From: Bradyrhizobium sp. URHD0069
GTDB taxonomy: Bacteria; Pseudomonadota; Alphaproteobacteria; Rhizobiales; Xanthobacteraceae
Assembly: GCF_000701345.1 (NCBI RefSeq)
Contig: NZ_KL370777.1
Span: 1-64,000, forward strand
Direction: 5' to 3'
DNA length: 64,000 nt
Both the position numbers and the translations under genes were made by a program. Under the pieces are notes generated by a model, which worked only from the letters and a program-made list of their open reading frames with translations, did no database searches and was not told the DNA's origin. The number at the start of each line of letters is the position of its first letter. Position 1 is the stretch's first letter. Of this stretch, positions 17,762-27,495 are shown piece by piece.

Positions 17762-18052
17762 ATGACCAACGAAACTATCATTGCCGATCGGCGTTATGCC
17801 GGGATGACGCAAGCCGACATCTGGTATGTGGCCTTCAGGCCGGACAAACCCGTGAAAGCGGACGACAGCGCCAAAGGCGCGGTCCGAACAACGCGCACGT
17901 TCAAATCGGAAGTCGATGCCAAGCTATTTGCCATGCAGATACTGGCGAAAGGCTGGACGGCGAGCGCTGGCACGCTCGGCCCTGATGAGCCCAAGCGAAT
18001 CGTCGGCGCTTCCGAAATAGAACGCTGGGCCGATCCGGGCCTCGGCGGCTGA
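17762..18052 (+). CDS. Conserved hypothetical protein (96 aa)
   Basis: A small soluble protein (MTNETIIADRR...) without signal peptide, containing DIWYVAFRPD and a Lys/Asp-rich middle. I recall similar short proteins in Bradyrhizobium but no function. The ATG lies in an A-rich, weakly Shine-Dalgarno context. It points toward the stop of the ABC transporter operon. Confidence 0.55.
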   Translation: MTNETIIADRRYAGMTQADIWYVAFRPDKPVKADDSAKGAVRTTRTFKSEVDAKLFAMQILAKGWTASAGTLGPDEPKRIVGASEIERWADPGLGG

Positions 18053-18073
18053 AGCGTCTGCCTGCAGCGCAGG

Positions 18074-19054
18074 TTACGTGGCGACGACCTCAGTCCGTTC
18101 AGCCAGGATGCACCTTGCGATCCTGTCCGACCCGACCTGTACGTTGGGCGGAAGCTGCTCGACGCAGCGGGCTTCCGCGAAACCACAGCGCGGCGCGAAA
18201 GAACAGTCGGTTGGCGCTTTATCCAGCGACGGCGGCGTTCCCGGAATCGTTTCCAGCCGCTGGCCGCGCTTGGCGCCGTGCACGGTGGAGGCGAGCAATC
18301 CGCGCGCGTAAGGATGGATCGGCGAGCGCACGATCTGGCTCAAGCTGCCCTGCTCGACGATCTGGCCGGCATACATCACGGCGACCCGGTCGCAGATTTC
18401 GATCGCGACGCCGATATCGTGGGTCACGAAGATAACGGACATGCCGAACTCGCGCTGCAGCTCGCGCAGCAGGAGCAGTATCTGAATTTGCACGGTGGCA
18501 TCGAGCGCCGTGGTCGGCTCGTCCGCGAGAAGAATTTTCGGCTTGCACGCCAGCGCCAGCGCAATCATCGCACGCTGCCGCATGCCGCCGGACATCTCGT
18601 GCGGGTAGGCATCGAGCCGGCGTTTGGCGGAGGGAATGCGCACCACTTCCAGCATTTCCAGCGCGCGCCCCCTCGCCTCGGTCTCGCTCTTGCCTTCGTG
18701 ACGCATCACGGTTTCCGCAATCTGCTGGCCGATGGTGTAAACCGGATCGAGCGCGAGCGCGGGTTCCTGGAAGATCATTGAGACGGTCTGGCCACGAAAC
18801 GCCGACAGCTCTTCGTCATCGAGCGCCAGCACGTCGCGTCCCAAAACCCTCACGGTTCCGGAGATCTGCGTCCGCTTCTTCGGCAATAGCCGCATCAGCG
18901 CGCGCAACGTGACGCTCTTGCCGGATCCGGACTCGCCGAGCAGGCCAAGCACTTCGCCGTCGCCGAGCGAAAGCGACAGATCGTTCACGGCATAGACGGT
19001 GCGCTCGCCGGTGAAGCGAATATTGAGGTTACGTATCTCGACGAGCTGCGTCAT
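18074..19054 (-). CDS. Peptide/nickel-type ABC transporter ATP-binding protein (DppD/OppD)
   Basis: 326 aa. Walker A GESGSGKS (about 40-47), signature MSGGMRQR, Walker B ILLADEPTTALD, H-loop THD, then the C-terminal oligopeptide extension ending in a Cys-containing zone (CSFAPRCGFAEARC) seen in OppD/DppD proteins, where these Cys may hold an iron-sulphur cluster. It is the last gene of the operon, and its start overlaps the amidase stop by 4 bases. It pairs with the second ATPase at 20669-21736. Confidence 0.92.
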   Translation of the reverse strand: MTQLVEIRNLNIRFTGERTVYAVNDLSLSLGDGEVLGLLGESGSGKSVTLRALMRLLPKKRTQISGTVRVLGRDVLALDDEELSAFRGQTVSMIFQEPALALDPVYTIGQQIAETVMRHEGKSETEARGRALEMLEVVRIPSAKRRLDAYPHEMSGGMRQRAMIALALACKPKILLADEPTTALDATVQIQILLLLRELQREFGMSVIFVTHDIGVAIEICDRVAVMYAGQIVEQGSLSQIVRSPIHPYARGLLASTVHGAKRGQRLETIPGTPPSLDKAPTDCSFAPRCGFAEARCVEQLPPNVQVGSDRIARCILAERTEVVAT

Positions 19055-20466
19055 GCGAATTTCGGCGCCCTTTCGTGGAAATCGCTCGCGCGCTGGAACG
19101 CCGCGCCAATTCGCAGCAACATCGCTTCATCGAACGGGCGGCCGACCAACTGCATCCCGACCGGGAGGCCACCGCGCGTGAAGCCTGCGGGTATCGAAAG
19201 CGACGGCAACCCGAGATAGTTGATCGGACGGGTAAACCGCGTCAGCCGCTGGATCACGGCTTCGGCGTCGGGACTGTTGCCGACGTCGCTCTCGGCAATG
19301 GTCGGAGCCGCGACCGGCGCCACCGGCGCGACCACGGCATCGACGCCAGCCACCGCCGCAAGATACGCTGACAGGGCAGGGCCGCGCCAGCGCATTGCTT
19401 CGAGATAGGACACGCCGGGTATCGCGAGCCCGTTCTGCAAACGCATCAAAACCTGCGGGCCATAATCCTGCGGGCGCTCGATCAGCCATCGCTTGTGAAA
19501 CGCCGCCGCCTCAACGGCGAGAACCAGCTGACAGGCCGCCGTGAGCTGGCGCTGGTCCGGCAGTTCGACCTGAACGACATTCGCGCCCTCGCGCTTCAAG
19601 AGCGCAACCGTTTCATCGAGAATGCGCGCAACCTCGGAATCGAGATCGTCGACATAGAACGCGGTGGGCACGCCGATGGTCAGGCCTTTGATCGGCTCCC
19701 GCGTCGCGGCCATGTAATCCGGCAAAGGTCCGGTAATCGCCGTAGGGTCTTGCGGGTCTGCACCCGCCATCAGGCCCAGCAGCAGCGCGCAATCCTCTGC
19801 CGTGCGCGCCAGTGGCCCGACGGTGTCGAGCGATTGCGACAGCGGCATCGCGCCGGCGCGGCTGATCCGGCCGACGGTGGTCTTCAATCCGGTGACGCCG
19901 CAGAAATGCGCGGGCATCCGGATCGAGCCGCCGGTGTCGGAGCCCAGCGCGGCAAACGTCAGCCGCGCCGCGACCGCCGAGCCCGAGCCCGACGACGAGC
20001 CGCCGGTGATGTGATCGACCGCCCAGGGGTTATGCACCGCGCCATAATGCGCGTTGTGGCCGGTCGGCCCATAGGCGAATTCCGACATCTGCAGCGAGCC
20101 CAGCCGAATCGTGCCGGCATCCTTCAGCCGCTGCAGCGCGGTCGACGTCGTCGTGGCGACGAAATCGCGGCGGATTTTCGAGCCGCAGGTGACCACCTTG
20201 CCGGCCTCGTAGTACATGTCCTTGTGCGCCAGCGGCACGCCGTGCAGTACCCCACTGCTTTTGCCTTTCGCGAGCGCCGCGTCGGCGGCATCGGCGGCGG
20301 CGAGCGCTTCCTCTGATTCAATCGCCATGAAGGCGTTGAGCCGGGGCTGCCACTGCTCCACCCGGTCGAGACAGGATTTAGCGACCTCGCGCGAGGAGAC
20401 GCGCTTATCAGCAATCGCCTCGGCGACCGAAGTCAGTGACATCAAGGCGGGTTCGGTCGCGCTCAT
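19051..20466 (-). CDS. Amidase-signature family amidase
   Basis: 471 aa. Amidase-signature enzymes hydrolyse amides through a Ser-cisSer-Lys triad. K82 lies in LAHKDM, the cis-Ser is in GGSSSGSG (about S157) and the nucleophile is S181 in GSDTGGSIRMPA. The length is typical of AtzE/GatA-type members. It lies between the small GatC/AtzG-like gene and the second ATPase gene, overlapping both by 4 bases, so the imported solute is probably an amide or carboxamide that is hydrolysed on entry. Confidence 0.93.
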   Translation of the reverse strand: MSATEPALMSLTSVAEAIADKRVSSREVAKSCLDRVEQWQPRLNAFMAIESEEALAAADAADAALAKGKSSGVLHGVPLAHKDMYYEAGKVVTCGSKIRRDFVATTTSTALQRLKDAGTIRLGSLQMSEFAYGPTGHNAHYGAVHNPWAVDHITGGSSSGSGSAVAARLTFAALGSDTGGSIRMPAHFCGVTGLKTTVGRISRAGAMPLSQSLDTVGPLARTAEDCALLLGLMAGADPQDPTAITGPLPDYMAATREPIKGLTIGVPTAFYVDDLDSEVARILDETVALLKREGANVVQVELPDQRQLTAACQLVLAVEAAAFHKRWLIERPQDYGPQVLMRLQNGLAIPGVSYLEAMRWRGPALSAYLAAVAGVDAVVAPVAPVAAPTIAESDVGNSPDAEAVIQRLTRFTRPINYLGLPSLSIPAGFTRGGLPVGMQLVGRPFDEAMLLRIGAAFQRASDFHERAPKFA

Positions 20467-20672
20467 TTTGTAGCCTTTTTATTATCTTTGTCCGCTTGCA
20501 CGAGCAGAAAACTCGCAGGCTCCAGGTCGAACGGCAGCGTACCGGCCACCGGCGCAAAGCCTTCGAATGCCGGGCCGATGGAATTGGCGATGCGCGCCGC
20601 GACATCCGCGCTGACGGGCAGTCCTGCGACATTGGCCATCGCGCTGATCTCTTTTGCTGTGGGTCTTATCAT
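20463..20672 (-). CDS. Small GatC/AtzG-like partner of the amidase (69 aa)
   Basis: A 69-aa helical protein beginning MIRPTAKEISAMANVAGLPV, with the Phe/Pro-rich C-terminal stretch PFDLEPASF. The AtzG (DUF4089) family has this size and layout and binds the amidase AtzE, much as GatC binds GatA. Here it overlaps the amidase by 4 bases and the upstream ATPase gene by 4 bases, which strongly suggests a stoichiometric subunit. The start at 20672 is set by that overlap. The family call rests on pattern and position. Confidence 0.7.
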   Translation of the reverse strand: MIRPTAKEISAMANVAGLPVSADVAARIANSIGPAFEGFAPVAGTLPFDLEPASFLLVQADKDNKKATK

Positions 20673-21736
20673 GCGGCGTCTATCCTTTTTGATGGCGCGA
20701 GGCTGTGGCCGGATCCTGGTATGGCCATGTAGCACGCGGCCTGATGACCCATTCTATCGAGCGCGGTGAGTTTTGGTGTGGCATTTGCGCAGAGCGGCTC
20801 CGCGAATGGACAACGGGTGTGAAACCGGCAACCCGAGGGCGGATCGATCGGATTGGGCGGATCGCCCGAGATCGGCGGCGTCTCCGTCCGGTTATCGGGA
20901 TCGGAGGACGGCATCGCCGCCAGCAACGCCCGCGTATAGGGATGCGCCGGCGCGTCCCACACCTGGTCCACCGGACCGAGCTCGACCACTTCGCCGAGAT
21001 ACATCACCAGAACGCGGTCGGAGATGTAGCGCACCACGTTGAGATCGTGGCTGATGAAGAGATAGGTCAGCCCGAATTCGCGCTTGAGATCGACGAGAAG
21101 ATTGAGCACCTGCGCTTCGACCGACTTGTCGAGCGCCGACACCGCCTCGTCGAGGATTACCAGCCGCGGCGACAGAGCCAGCGCGCGGGCGATATTGACG
21201 CGCTGACGCTGCCCGCCGGAAATCTCGTGCGGATAACGGTTGGCGAAAATTTCCGGCCGCAACCCCACTTTGCCGAGCAGCTCGCGCGCCAGCGCACGCG
21301 CGGCGACATCGGCCATGCCATGGACTTTGGGGCCGAAGGCAATCGATTCTTCGATGGTCAGGCGCGGATTGAGCGAGGCATAGCTGTCCTGAAACACCAT
21401 CTGCATGCAGCGGCGAAGCTCACGGAGCGACAGCGCGCGCCCGACCTGCATGCCGTCGTAAATGATGTCGCCGGCATCGCGCTTCATCAGGTGCATCAAG
21501 AGGCGCGCGGTAGTCGACTTGCCGCAGCCGGACTCCCCGACGATTCCGACCGTTTCGCCCTTGGAGATCGAGAACGACACGTCATCGACCGCGCGTACGG
21601 TCTTGCGTGCGCTGAACAGGTCGCCGCGCACCGGGAAATGTTTTGTCAACCCATTGACCTGCAGCAACGGCTGCGCCGCGCCGCCGCGATCCTCGACGGG
21701 CTCAAGCATATCGATCGAGGCAGCTGGCTCGTTCAT
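20669..21736 (-). CDS. Peptide/nickel-type ABC transporter ATP-binding protein (DppF/OppF)
   Basis: 355 aa. Walker A GESGCGKSTTA, signature ISGGQRQRV, Walker B LVILDEAVSALD (Ala where most have Pro-Thr), H-loop SHD, and the C-terminal extension with CRFHTRCPFAEPLC typical of OppF/DppF. It follows the two permease genes and precedes the small amidase partner gene in the operon. Confidence 0.92.
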   Translation of the reverse strand: MNEPAASIDMLEPVEDRGGAAQPLLQVNGLTKHFPVRGDLFSARKTVRAVDDVSFSISKGETVGIVGESGCGKSTTARLLMHLMKRDAGDIIYDGMQVGRALSLRELRRCMQMVFQDSYASLNPRLTIEESIAFGPKVHGMADVAARALARELLGKVGLRPEIFANRYPHEISGGQRQRVNIARALALSPRLVILDEAVSALDKSVEAQVLNLLVDLKREFGLTYLFISHDLNVVRYISDRVLVMYLGEVVELGPVDQVWDAPAHPYTRALLAAMPSSDPDNRTETPPISGDPPNPIDPPSGCRFHTRCPFAEPLCANATPKLTALDRMGHQAACYMAIPGSGHSLAPSKRIDAA

Positions 21737-21740
21737 ATCG

Positions 21741-22643
21741 TCAGTTCCGGATATCCATGGCGCTGCGCAGGCCGTCGCTTAGCAGGTTGAAACAGATCGA
21801 CACTGCGAAGATCATGACGCCGGGCAATGCCGCCACCCAGGGATTGATATAGATCGCAGTGCGCAGCGTGTTGAGCATCAAGCCCCATTCCGGCTCCGGC
21901 GGCTTGGTGCCGAGGCCCAGGAACGACAGGCCCGCCGCCAGGATCATCGACACCGAGATCAGGCCGGTGGCGTAGACGAAAATCGGACCCAGCACGTTGC
22001 CGAGCATATGCACGCGCATGATGGTGAAGGCACCGGCGCCGGAGGCGCGCGCCGCCTCGACGAAATCCATGTTCCGCACCCCCGTCGTAACGCTCTCGGC
22101 AACACGGGTGATCTGCGGCACGAATACGATGGTCAAGGAAACGATGGAATTGACGATGCCCGCGCCGAGCGCGCCCGAAATCGCGATCGCCAGCAGCACC
22201 GAAGGAAATGCGTAGAACACGTCGACGGTGCGCATGATCGCGGTGTTGATCTTGCCGCCGACATAGCCTGCGACGAGACCGAGCGACGTCCCGACGATAA
22301 AGGCAAAGATCACCGGGAGAATACCGATCACCAGCGACAGACGCCCGCCATAGATCAGGCGCGCCAGCATATCGCGGCCGAGTTCGTCGCTGCCGAGCGG
22401 ATAGTTTGGCGTGCCAATATGGCGCAGCCGGCGAATCATCGAGCCCTGATACGGGTCGGCGAGTCCGAGCCAGGGCGCACACAACGCGGAAAGAAAAATC
22501 GCGAGCAGAATGCAGGCACAGACCATGCTGACCTTGTCGCGCACGATGCGCCGCCCGACCGTCGCCCAATAACCGCGCGCCTTGGCGGCCGGCCCCGCCT
22601 GCAGGGCCGCGTCCGATATCACGCTCGTGGGGCTGATGTTCAT
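21741..22643 (-). CDS. ABC transporter permease (DppC type)
   Basis: 300 aa, about six membrane spans. The N-terminal region (LADPYQGSMIRRLRHIGTPNYPLGSDELGRD in pieces) and the EAA loop FVEAARASGAG identify a DppC/OppC-type inner-membrane permease. It lies 4 bases after the DppB-type permease stop. Confidence 0.92.
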   Translation of the reverse strand: MNISPTSVISDAALQAGPAAKARGYWATVGRRIVRDKVSMVCACILLAIFLSALCAPWLGLADPYQGSMIRRLRHIGTPNYPLGSDELGRDMLARLIYGGRLSLVIGILPVIFAFIVGTSLGLVAGYVGGKINTAIMRTVDVFYAFPSVLLAIAISGALGAGIVNSIVSLTIVFVPQITRVAESVTTGVRNMDFVEAARASGAGAFTIMRVHMLGNVLGPIFVYATGLISVSMILAAGLSFLGLGTKPPEPEWGLMLNTLRTAIYINPWVAALPGVMIFAVSICFNLLSDGLRSAMDIRN

Positions 22644-22647
22644 CTGC

Positions 22648-23601
22648 TCAGCTCCGCTTGATGCGCGGATCGATCGCAGCCTGCGCGATATCGACCATCA
22701 GATTGAGGAATACGAAGAACAGTGCCAGCACCAGGATCGTGCCCTGCAGCAGCGGCAGGTCTCGCTGGAAAATGGCTGAATTGAGCAATAGCCCCGAGCC
22801 CGGCCACGAGAACACGGTTTCGATCAGGATCGAACCGCCGAGCATGTACCCCAATTGCAGTCCCATCACCGCCATCGCCGTCGGCGCGGCGTTCTTGATG
22901 ACGTGGCGGAAAACATGGGTTTCGCGCAAGCCCTTGGCGCGCAACGCCTCGACAAAATCCTGGCTCAGGATATCGCCGGTCAGCGCGCGCACGGTGCGCG
23001 TGACGATCCCCATCGGAATCACCGAGGTGGTGATCGCGGGCAGGATCAAATAGCGGATGTGCTCCCAGTCCCATCCCCATGAGCCGGAGCCTCCGGGGCC
23101 GGCGCCGACGGCGGGCAGCCAATTGAGCTGCACCGAGAAGATGATCACGAGCACCATGCCGAGCCAGTAGTGTGGAACGGATACACCGGCGATCGCGACC
23201 GAGGTCGCGACTTTGTCGATCCAGGTATCGCGGAAATAGCCGGCGATCAGGCCAAAAAACAAACCAAGGCTAAATCCGATCATTGCGGCGGCGATCGCCA
23301 AGGTGACGGTGTTGCCGACCGCGCGCATGACTTCCGTCAGCACTGGGCGTCCGGTCGCAATGGAATGACCGAGATCGCCGTTCACCGCCTTCCATAGCCA
23401 GAGCCCGAACTGCACCGGCAGCGGCCGATCGAAGCCGTAGGCGACGCGCAATTGCGCCGCCAGTTCCTGCGACGCATCCGCCGGCAGGACCGCTACCAGC
23501 GGATCGCCGGGCGTGATGTGCACCAGCAGAAAGCACACCAGCGCCACGCTGATGACAATGGGGATTACATAGACGATACGCCGGGCGATATAGGCGAGCA
23601 C
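22648..23601 (-). CDS. ABC transporter permease (DppB type)
   Basis: 317 aa, six membrane spans. MLAYIARRIVYVIPIVISV at the N-terminus, HITPGDPL and the EAA loop FVEALRAKGL are typical of DppB/OppB permeases. It is directly followed by the DppC-type gene. Confidence 0.92.
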   Translation of the reverse strand: MLAYIARRIVYVIPIVISVALVCFLLVHITPGDPLVAVLPADASQELAAQLRVAYGFDRPLPVQFGLWLWKAVNGDLGHSIATGRPVLTEVMRAVGNTVTLAIAAAMIGFSLGLFFGLIAGYFRDTWIDKVATSVAIAGVSVPHYWLGMVLVIIFSVQLNWLPAVGAGPGGSGSWGWDWEHIRYLILPAITTSVIPMGIVTRTVRALTGDILSQDFVEALRAKGLRETHVFRHVIKNAAPTAMAVMGLQLGYMLGGSILIETVFSWPGSGLLLNSAIFQRDLPLLQGTILVLALFFVFLNLMVDIAQAAIDPRIKRS

Positions 23602-23622
23602 GTATGACCTTCGGTCTTTTTT

Positions 23623-23756
23623 CCCTCTCCCCTTGTGGGAGAGGGTGGCACGGACGAAGTCCGTGACGGGTGAGGGGTTACGGTCTATCGATGGAAACCC
23701 CTCACCCGCCTCCGATGCTTCGCATCGGAGGCGACCTCTCCCACAAGGGGAGAGGT
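23623..23756. repeat. Palindromic repeat between binding-protein and permease genes
   Basis: Two near-perfect inverted arms, CCTCTCCCCTTGTGGGAGAGG at about 23624-23644 and its complement at about 23734-23755, enclose smaller stems (for example GCCTCCGATGC / GCATCGGAGGC). This is a known type of dispersed repeat in Bradyrhizobium. Within this operon it may lower expression of the permeases relative to the binding protein. Confidence 0.75.
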
Positions 23757-23790
23757 GAAGAGGAGTCTCACCGTTGCGCCGAAGCGCCCG

Positions 23791-25455
23791 TTAAGGCGTC
23801 ATGGACACTGGCGAGAAGTCCACGAACCAGCTCTTCGGCTGCACAAAACCCTTGATCTTCGGGCTTATGGCGCGCGGCGCGACGTCGTGGGCGACATAAA
23901 GGAACGCCGCGTCGTCGACGGAAGCCGCATGCAGCTCAGCCAGCGCTGCGTCGCGCGCGGTCGGATCGAAGGTCTGGCGCGCCTTGGTGACCAGCTCGTC
24001 GAACTTGGGATTATTGATATAGCCCCAATTATTCGAGACCGGCGGCGCCATCGACGATTGCAGAAAGCGCACCAGCGCGAAGAACGGATCCATCGCCGCG
24101 TAGGTCACATTGGTGGCATTGGCGCCGTTGGCGGTCGGATCCTTGGCGCCCCGCCGCCAGTTGGTGAACAGCGTATTCCATTCGATGACGTCGAGCTGGA
24201 CGTCGAAATAGCATTCAGCCAGCGCCTGCTGCAGATACTCGTTCATCGGCAATGGCAGCATCTGGCCGGATCCCGATGCCGAGGTCTGGGTCTTGACTGA
24301 CAATTTCTTGTTCGGACCATAGCCCGCCTCCTGCATCAGCTTCTGCGCCGCGGGCTTGTCGTACTTGATCTCGAAGGTCGGTTTTCCCCGCCAGGGATGA
24401 CCCGGCTCGAAGGTGCCGGTCGCCGGCACCATCAACCCGGCAAGCAAGCCGTCCCTCAGGCCCTCGCGATCGACGCAGAGATTAGCCGCCTTGCGGACGC
24501 GAATGTCGTTCCATGGCGAGCCTTCGATGCGTGAGAACTGCCACGGCCAGACATGCGGCTCCTCGTTGCTGTTGATAACGAACCCGCGCTGCTTGATTTC
24601 CGCAATCGCATCCGGTGCGGGCGCTTCGATCCAGTCGACCTGGCCGGAGAGCAGCGCGGCGGTGCGGGCATTCGCCTCGGGCATCGGCAGCAGCAGCATC
24701 TTGTCGACCTTGGGCACGCGCGCCTTGTCCCAATAATTCTCGTTCTTTGCGAGCTCCAGCCGCTCACGCGGCGTGAACTTCGACATCTTCCAAGGGCCCG
24801 TGCCCGAAGCGTCGCGCGCGAACGTGGCCCAGGCGGCTTGCGATTTCGCCTTGGCATCGGCGCCTTCTGCCGCATCGAACAGCTTCTGCCACTTCGCCGG
24901 GCTCGCCATGAACAGGTTGGTGAGGTTGATCGGCAGGAAGCTATCCGGCTCCTTGGTGGTCAATTCCACCGTCATATCGTCGATCTTGCGGGCTGACGCC
25001 AGCGTCGGCATCCGCGACGCGGTCACGCCCACCTGGCTCGCGTCGAACTGCGGCGCATCTTGCTTGAGCACTTTTTCGACATTCCAGACTACGGCGTCGG
25101 CATTGAACGGCGAGCCGTCGTGGAAGGTGACCCCTGGACGCAGCTTGAACGTCCACTTCTTCTTGTCGGCATCATCGACTTTCCATTCCGTCGCAAGCCC
25201 GGGAATCATGACGCTCGGCTTGTCGGCGGACGAGAGATCCCACATCGTCAGCCCGTCATACATGGTGAGCCCGGTGAAGCGATTGCCCTCAAAACCCTGA
25301 TCGGGCTGGCCCAGCGTGCGCGGAATATCGGCCGCGGTCATGCCGATGCGCAAGGTGGTTTGGGCGGCGGCGATCTGCGGTAACACCGCCAGTCCCGTCG
25401 CCAGCATCAAGGCTCGCACCGTTGCCCGGTTTTTTCCAGATTTCTCGTTACGCAT
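23791..25455 (-). CDS. Peptide-type ABC transporter substrate-binding protein (first of pair)
   Basis: 554 aa periplasmic binding protein of the SBP_bac_5 family. The signal peptide (about 1-31) ends AAAQ. The body has the family blocks DGLTMWDLSS, FKLRPGVTFHDGSPFNADAV and WNTLFTNWRRGAKDP. It heads the amidase-containing transporter operon. A paralogue with the same blocks (FHDGSDFNADAVIWN, WRKGAADEMNAG) starts divergently at 25656. Confidence 0.92.
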   Translation of the reverse strand: MRNEKSGKNRATVRALMLATGLAVLPQIAAAQTTLRIGMTAADIPRTLGQPDQGFEGNRFTGLTMYDGLTMWDLSSADKPSVMIPGLATEWKVDDADKKKWTFKLRPGVTFHDGSPFNADAVVWNVEKVLKQDAPQFDASQVGVTASRMPTLASARKIDDMTVELTTKEPDSFLPINLTNLFMASPAKWQKLFDAAEGADAKAKSQAAWATFARDASGTGPWKMSKFTPRERLELAKNENYWDKARVPKVDKMLLLPMPEANARTAALLSGQVDWIEAPAPDAIAEIKQRGFVINSNEEPHVWPWQFSRIEGSPWNDIRVRKAANLCVDREGLRDGLLAGLMVPATGTFEPGHPWRGKPTFEIKYDKPAAQKLMQEAGYGPNKKLSVKTQTSASGSGQMLPLPMNEYLQQALAECYFDVQLDVIEWNTLFTNWRRGAKDPTANGANATNVTYAAMDPFFALVRFLQSSMAPPVSNNWGYINNPKFDELVTKARQTFDPTARDAALAELHAASVDDAAFLYVAHDVAPRAISPKIKGFVQPKSWFVDFSPVSMTP

Positions 25456-25655
25456 GGTAGCAATCCCTTCCTCTACTTCAGGTGATTATTTGTTATGCAA
25501 CCTCATGCAACGCCTGTGCCAAGCGAAGTAATCCTTCGTCTGATTGCCATTGGCGGCACAACTCCTTGTGAGCGCGCATGCATGAGGGCCCAAGTGCCTA
25601 ATCTGGCATCAAGTTTGCAAGTTCGGCTCCCAGTACCCTCAATGGAGCCTAATTC

Positions 25656-27263
25656 ATGCGCACCCGAAATTCGATACTTCTTGCAGCTGTGGCCTGCGTC
25701 ATAGGAGCCGCCCTGCCCGCCCTTCCCGCGCGGGCTGAAACCGTGGTGCGATACGGCATTTCAATGGCCGATATTCCGCTGACGACGGGCCAGCCAGATC
25801 GTGGCGCCGGTGCCTACCAGTTCACCGGCTACACGATCTACGATCCGCTGGTCGCCTGGGAAATGGATGTGTCGGATCGGCCCGGCAAACTGGTGCCGGC
25901 GCTTGCCACAGAATGGAAGGTCGATGACAAGGACAAAACCAAATGGCGCTTCAAGTTGCGGCAGGGCGTGAAATTCCATGACGGCAGCGATTTCAATGCC
26001 GACGCGGTGATCTGGAATCTCGACAAGGTGCTCAACGACAAGGCACCGCAATTCGACAAGCGCCAGAGCGCTCAGGTGAAAACCCGGCTGCCCTCGGTTG
26101 CGGGCTACGCCAAGATCGACGATTCCACGGTGGAAATCACCACAAAGACCGTCGACTCCTTCTTTCCCTATCAGATGCTCTGGTTCCTGGTCTCCAGCCC
26201 TGCGCAATACGAAAAACTCGGCAAGGACTGGGACAAGTTCGCCAGCCAGCCCTCGGGCACCGGGCCGTTCAAATTGACAAAACTGGTGCCGCGCGAACTG
26301 GCTGAATTGTCGAAGAACGAGGATTACTGGAACAAGAAGCGGATTGCGAAAGTCGACAAGATGATCCTGATCCCGATGCCGGAAGCGCTGACGCGAACCA
26401 ACGCGCTGTTGGCGGGGCAAGTCGATTTGATCGAAACGCCGGCGCCGGACGCGGTGCCGCAGCTCAAATCGGCCGGCATGCGCATCGTCGACAACATCAC
26501 CCCGCATGTGTGGAATTATCATCTCAGCGTGCTGCCGGGCTCGCCCTGGACCGACATTCGGCTGCGCAAGGCACTCAATCTTGCGATCGGTCGCGACGCG
26601 GTGGTCGGGTTGATGAACGGTTTGGCCAAACCCGCCAAGGGCCAGGTCGACCCGTCGAGCCCGTGGTTCGGCAAGCCCGGCTTCGAACTCAAATACGATC
26701 TGGCGGCGGCGAAGAAGCTGGTCCAGGAAGCCGGCTACTCCAAGGAAAAGCCGCTGAAGACGACGTTCATCATCGCGCAAGGCGGAACGGGGCAAATGCT
26801 GTCGCTGCCGATGAACGAATTCCTGCAGCAGAGTTTCAAGGAAATCGGCATCGATATCGACTTCAAGGTCGTTGAGCTGGAGACGCTTTACACGCACTGG
26901 CGCAAGGGCGCGGCGGATGAAATGAATGCCGGCATTACCGCCAACAACATCGCCTACGTGACCTCGGACCCGCTGTATGCCATCGTACGCTTCTTCCACT
27001 CGGGCCAGATCGCGCCGGTCGGCGTCAACTGGGGCGGCTACAAGAACCCGAAAGTCGATGCGTTGATCGACGAGGCCAAGCAGACGTTCGATCCAACCAA
27101 GCAGGACGAATTGCTGGCGCAGGCGCATTCTTTGATTGTCGACGACGCGGCGCTGGTGTGGGTGGTGCATGACACCAATCCGCACGCGCTATCGCCCCGA
27201 ATAAAGAAATTCGTCCAGGCGCAGCACTGGTTTCAGGACCTGACGCAAATCGGACTGGAGTGA
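25656..27263 (+). CDS. Peptide-type ABC transporter substrate-binding protein (second of pair)
   Basis: 535 aa, SBP_bac_5 family, signal peptide 1-27 ending ARAE. Strong similarity to the divergent neighbour over the whole length (for example ADIPLTTGQPDRGAG against ADIPRTLGQPDQGFEG). GGAG precedes the ATG. No permease follows, so it probably shares the transporter encoded on the other strand and widens its substrate range. Confidence 0.92.
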   Translation: MRTRNSILLAAVACVIGAALPALPARAETVVRYGISMADIPLTTGQPDRGAGAYQFTGYTIYDPLVAWEMDVSDRPGKLVPALATEWKVDDKDKTKWRFKLRQGVKFHDGSDFNADAVIWNLDKVLNDKAPQFDKRQSAQVKTRLPSVAGYAKIDDSTVEITTKTVDSFFPYQMLWFLVSSPAQYEKLGKDWDKFASQPSGTGPFKLTKLVPRELAELSKNEDYWNKKRIAKVDKMILIPMPEALTRTNALLAGQVDLIETPAPDAVPQLKSAGMRIVDNITPHVWNYHLSVLPGSPWTDIRLRKALNLAIGRDAVVGLMNGLAKPAKGQVDPSSPWFGKPGFELKYDLAAAKKLVQEAGYSKEKPLKTTFIIAQGGTGQMLSLPMNEFLQQSFKEIGIDIDFKVVELETLYTHWRKGAADEMNAGITANNIAYVTSDPLYAIVRFFHSGQIAPVGVNWGGYKNPKVDALIDEAKQTFDPTKQDELLAQAHSLIVDDAALVWVVHDTNPHALSPRIKKFVQAQHWFQDLTQIGLE

Positions 27264-27495
27264 TCGGCGAGATTCGTCATGGCCGGGGCTTCGTCCCCGG
27301 TCAAGCTCGTGAATCCTGCGCGCGGGTCTCTCGTCGAGGTGAGCCTCACGATACACACATAGCCTCCAACGTTGGGGCTCGATCGCCAATCAAGATTCTG
27401 ACAAAACGAACCCAATCAAAATTTGCTATTAAAAACATGCACTAAAGAGATTTACTCCCCTGATGATAGTTGCAGGCTGACGATCGCGGACTTCT

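Noticed and set aside
25761..27185. 474-aa minus-strand frame inside the binding-protein gene
   Set aside because: Antisense shadow of a complete SBP_bac_5 protein; no ribosome site.
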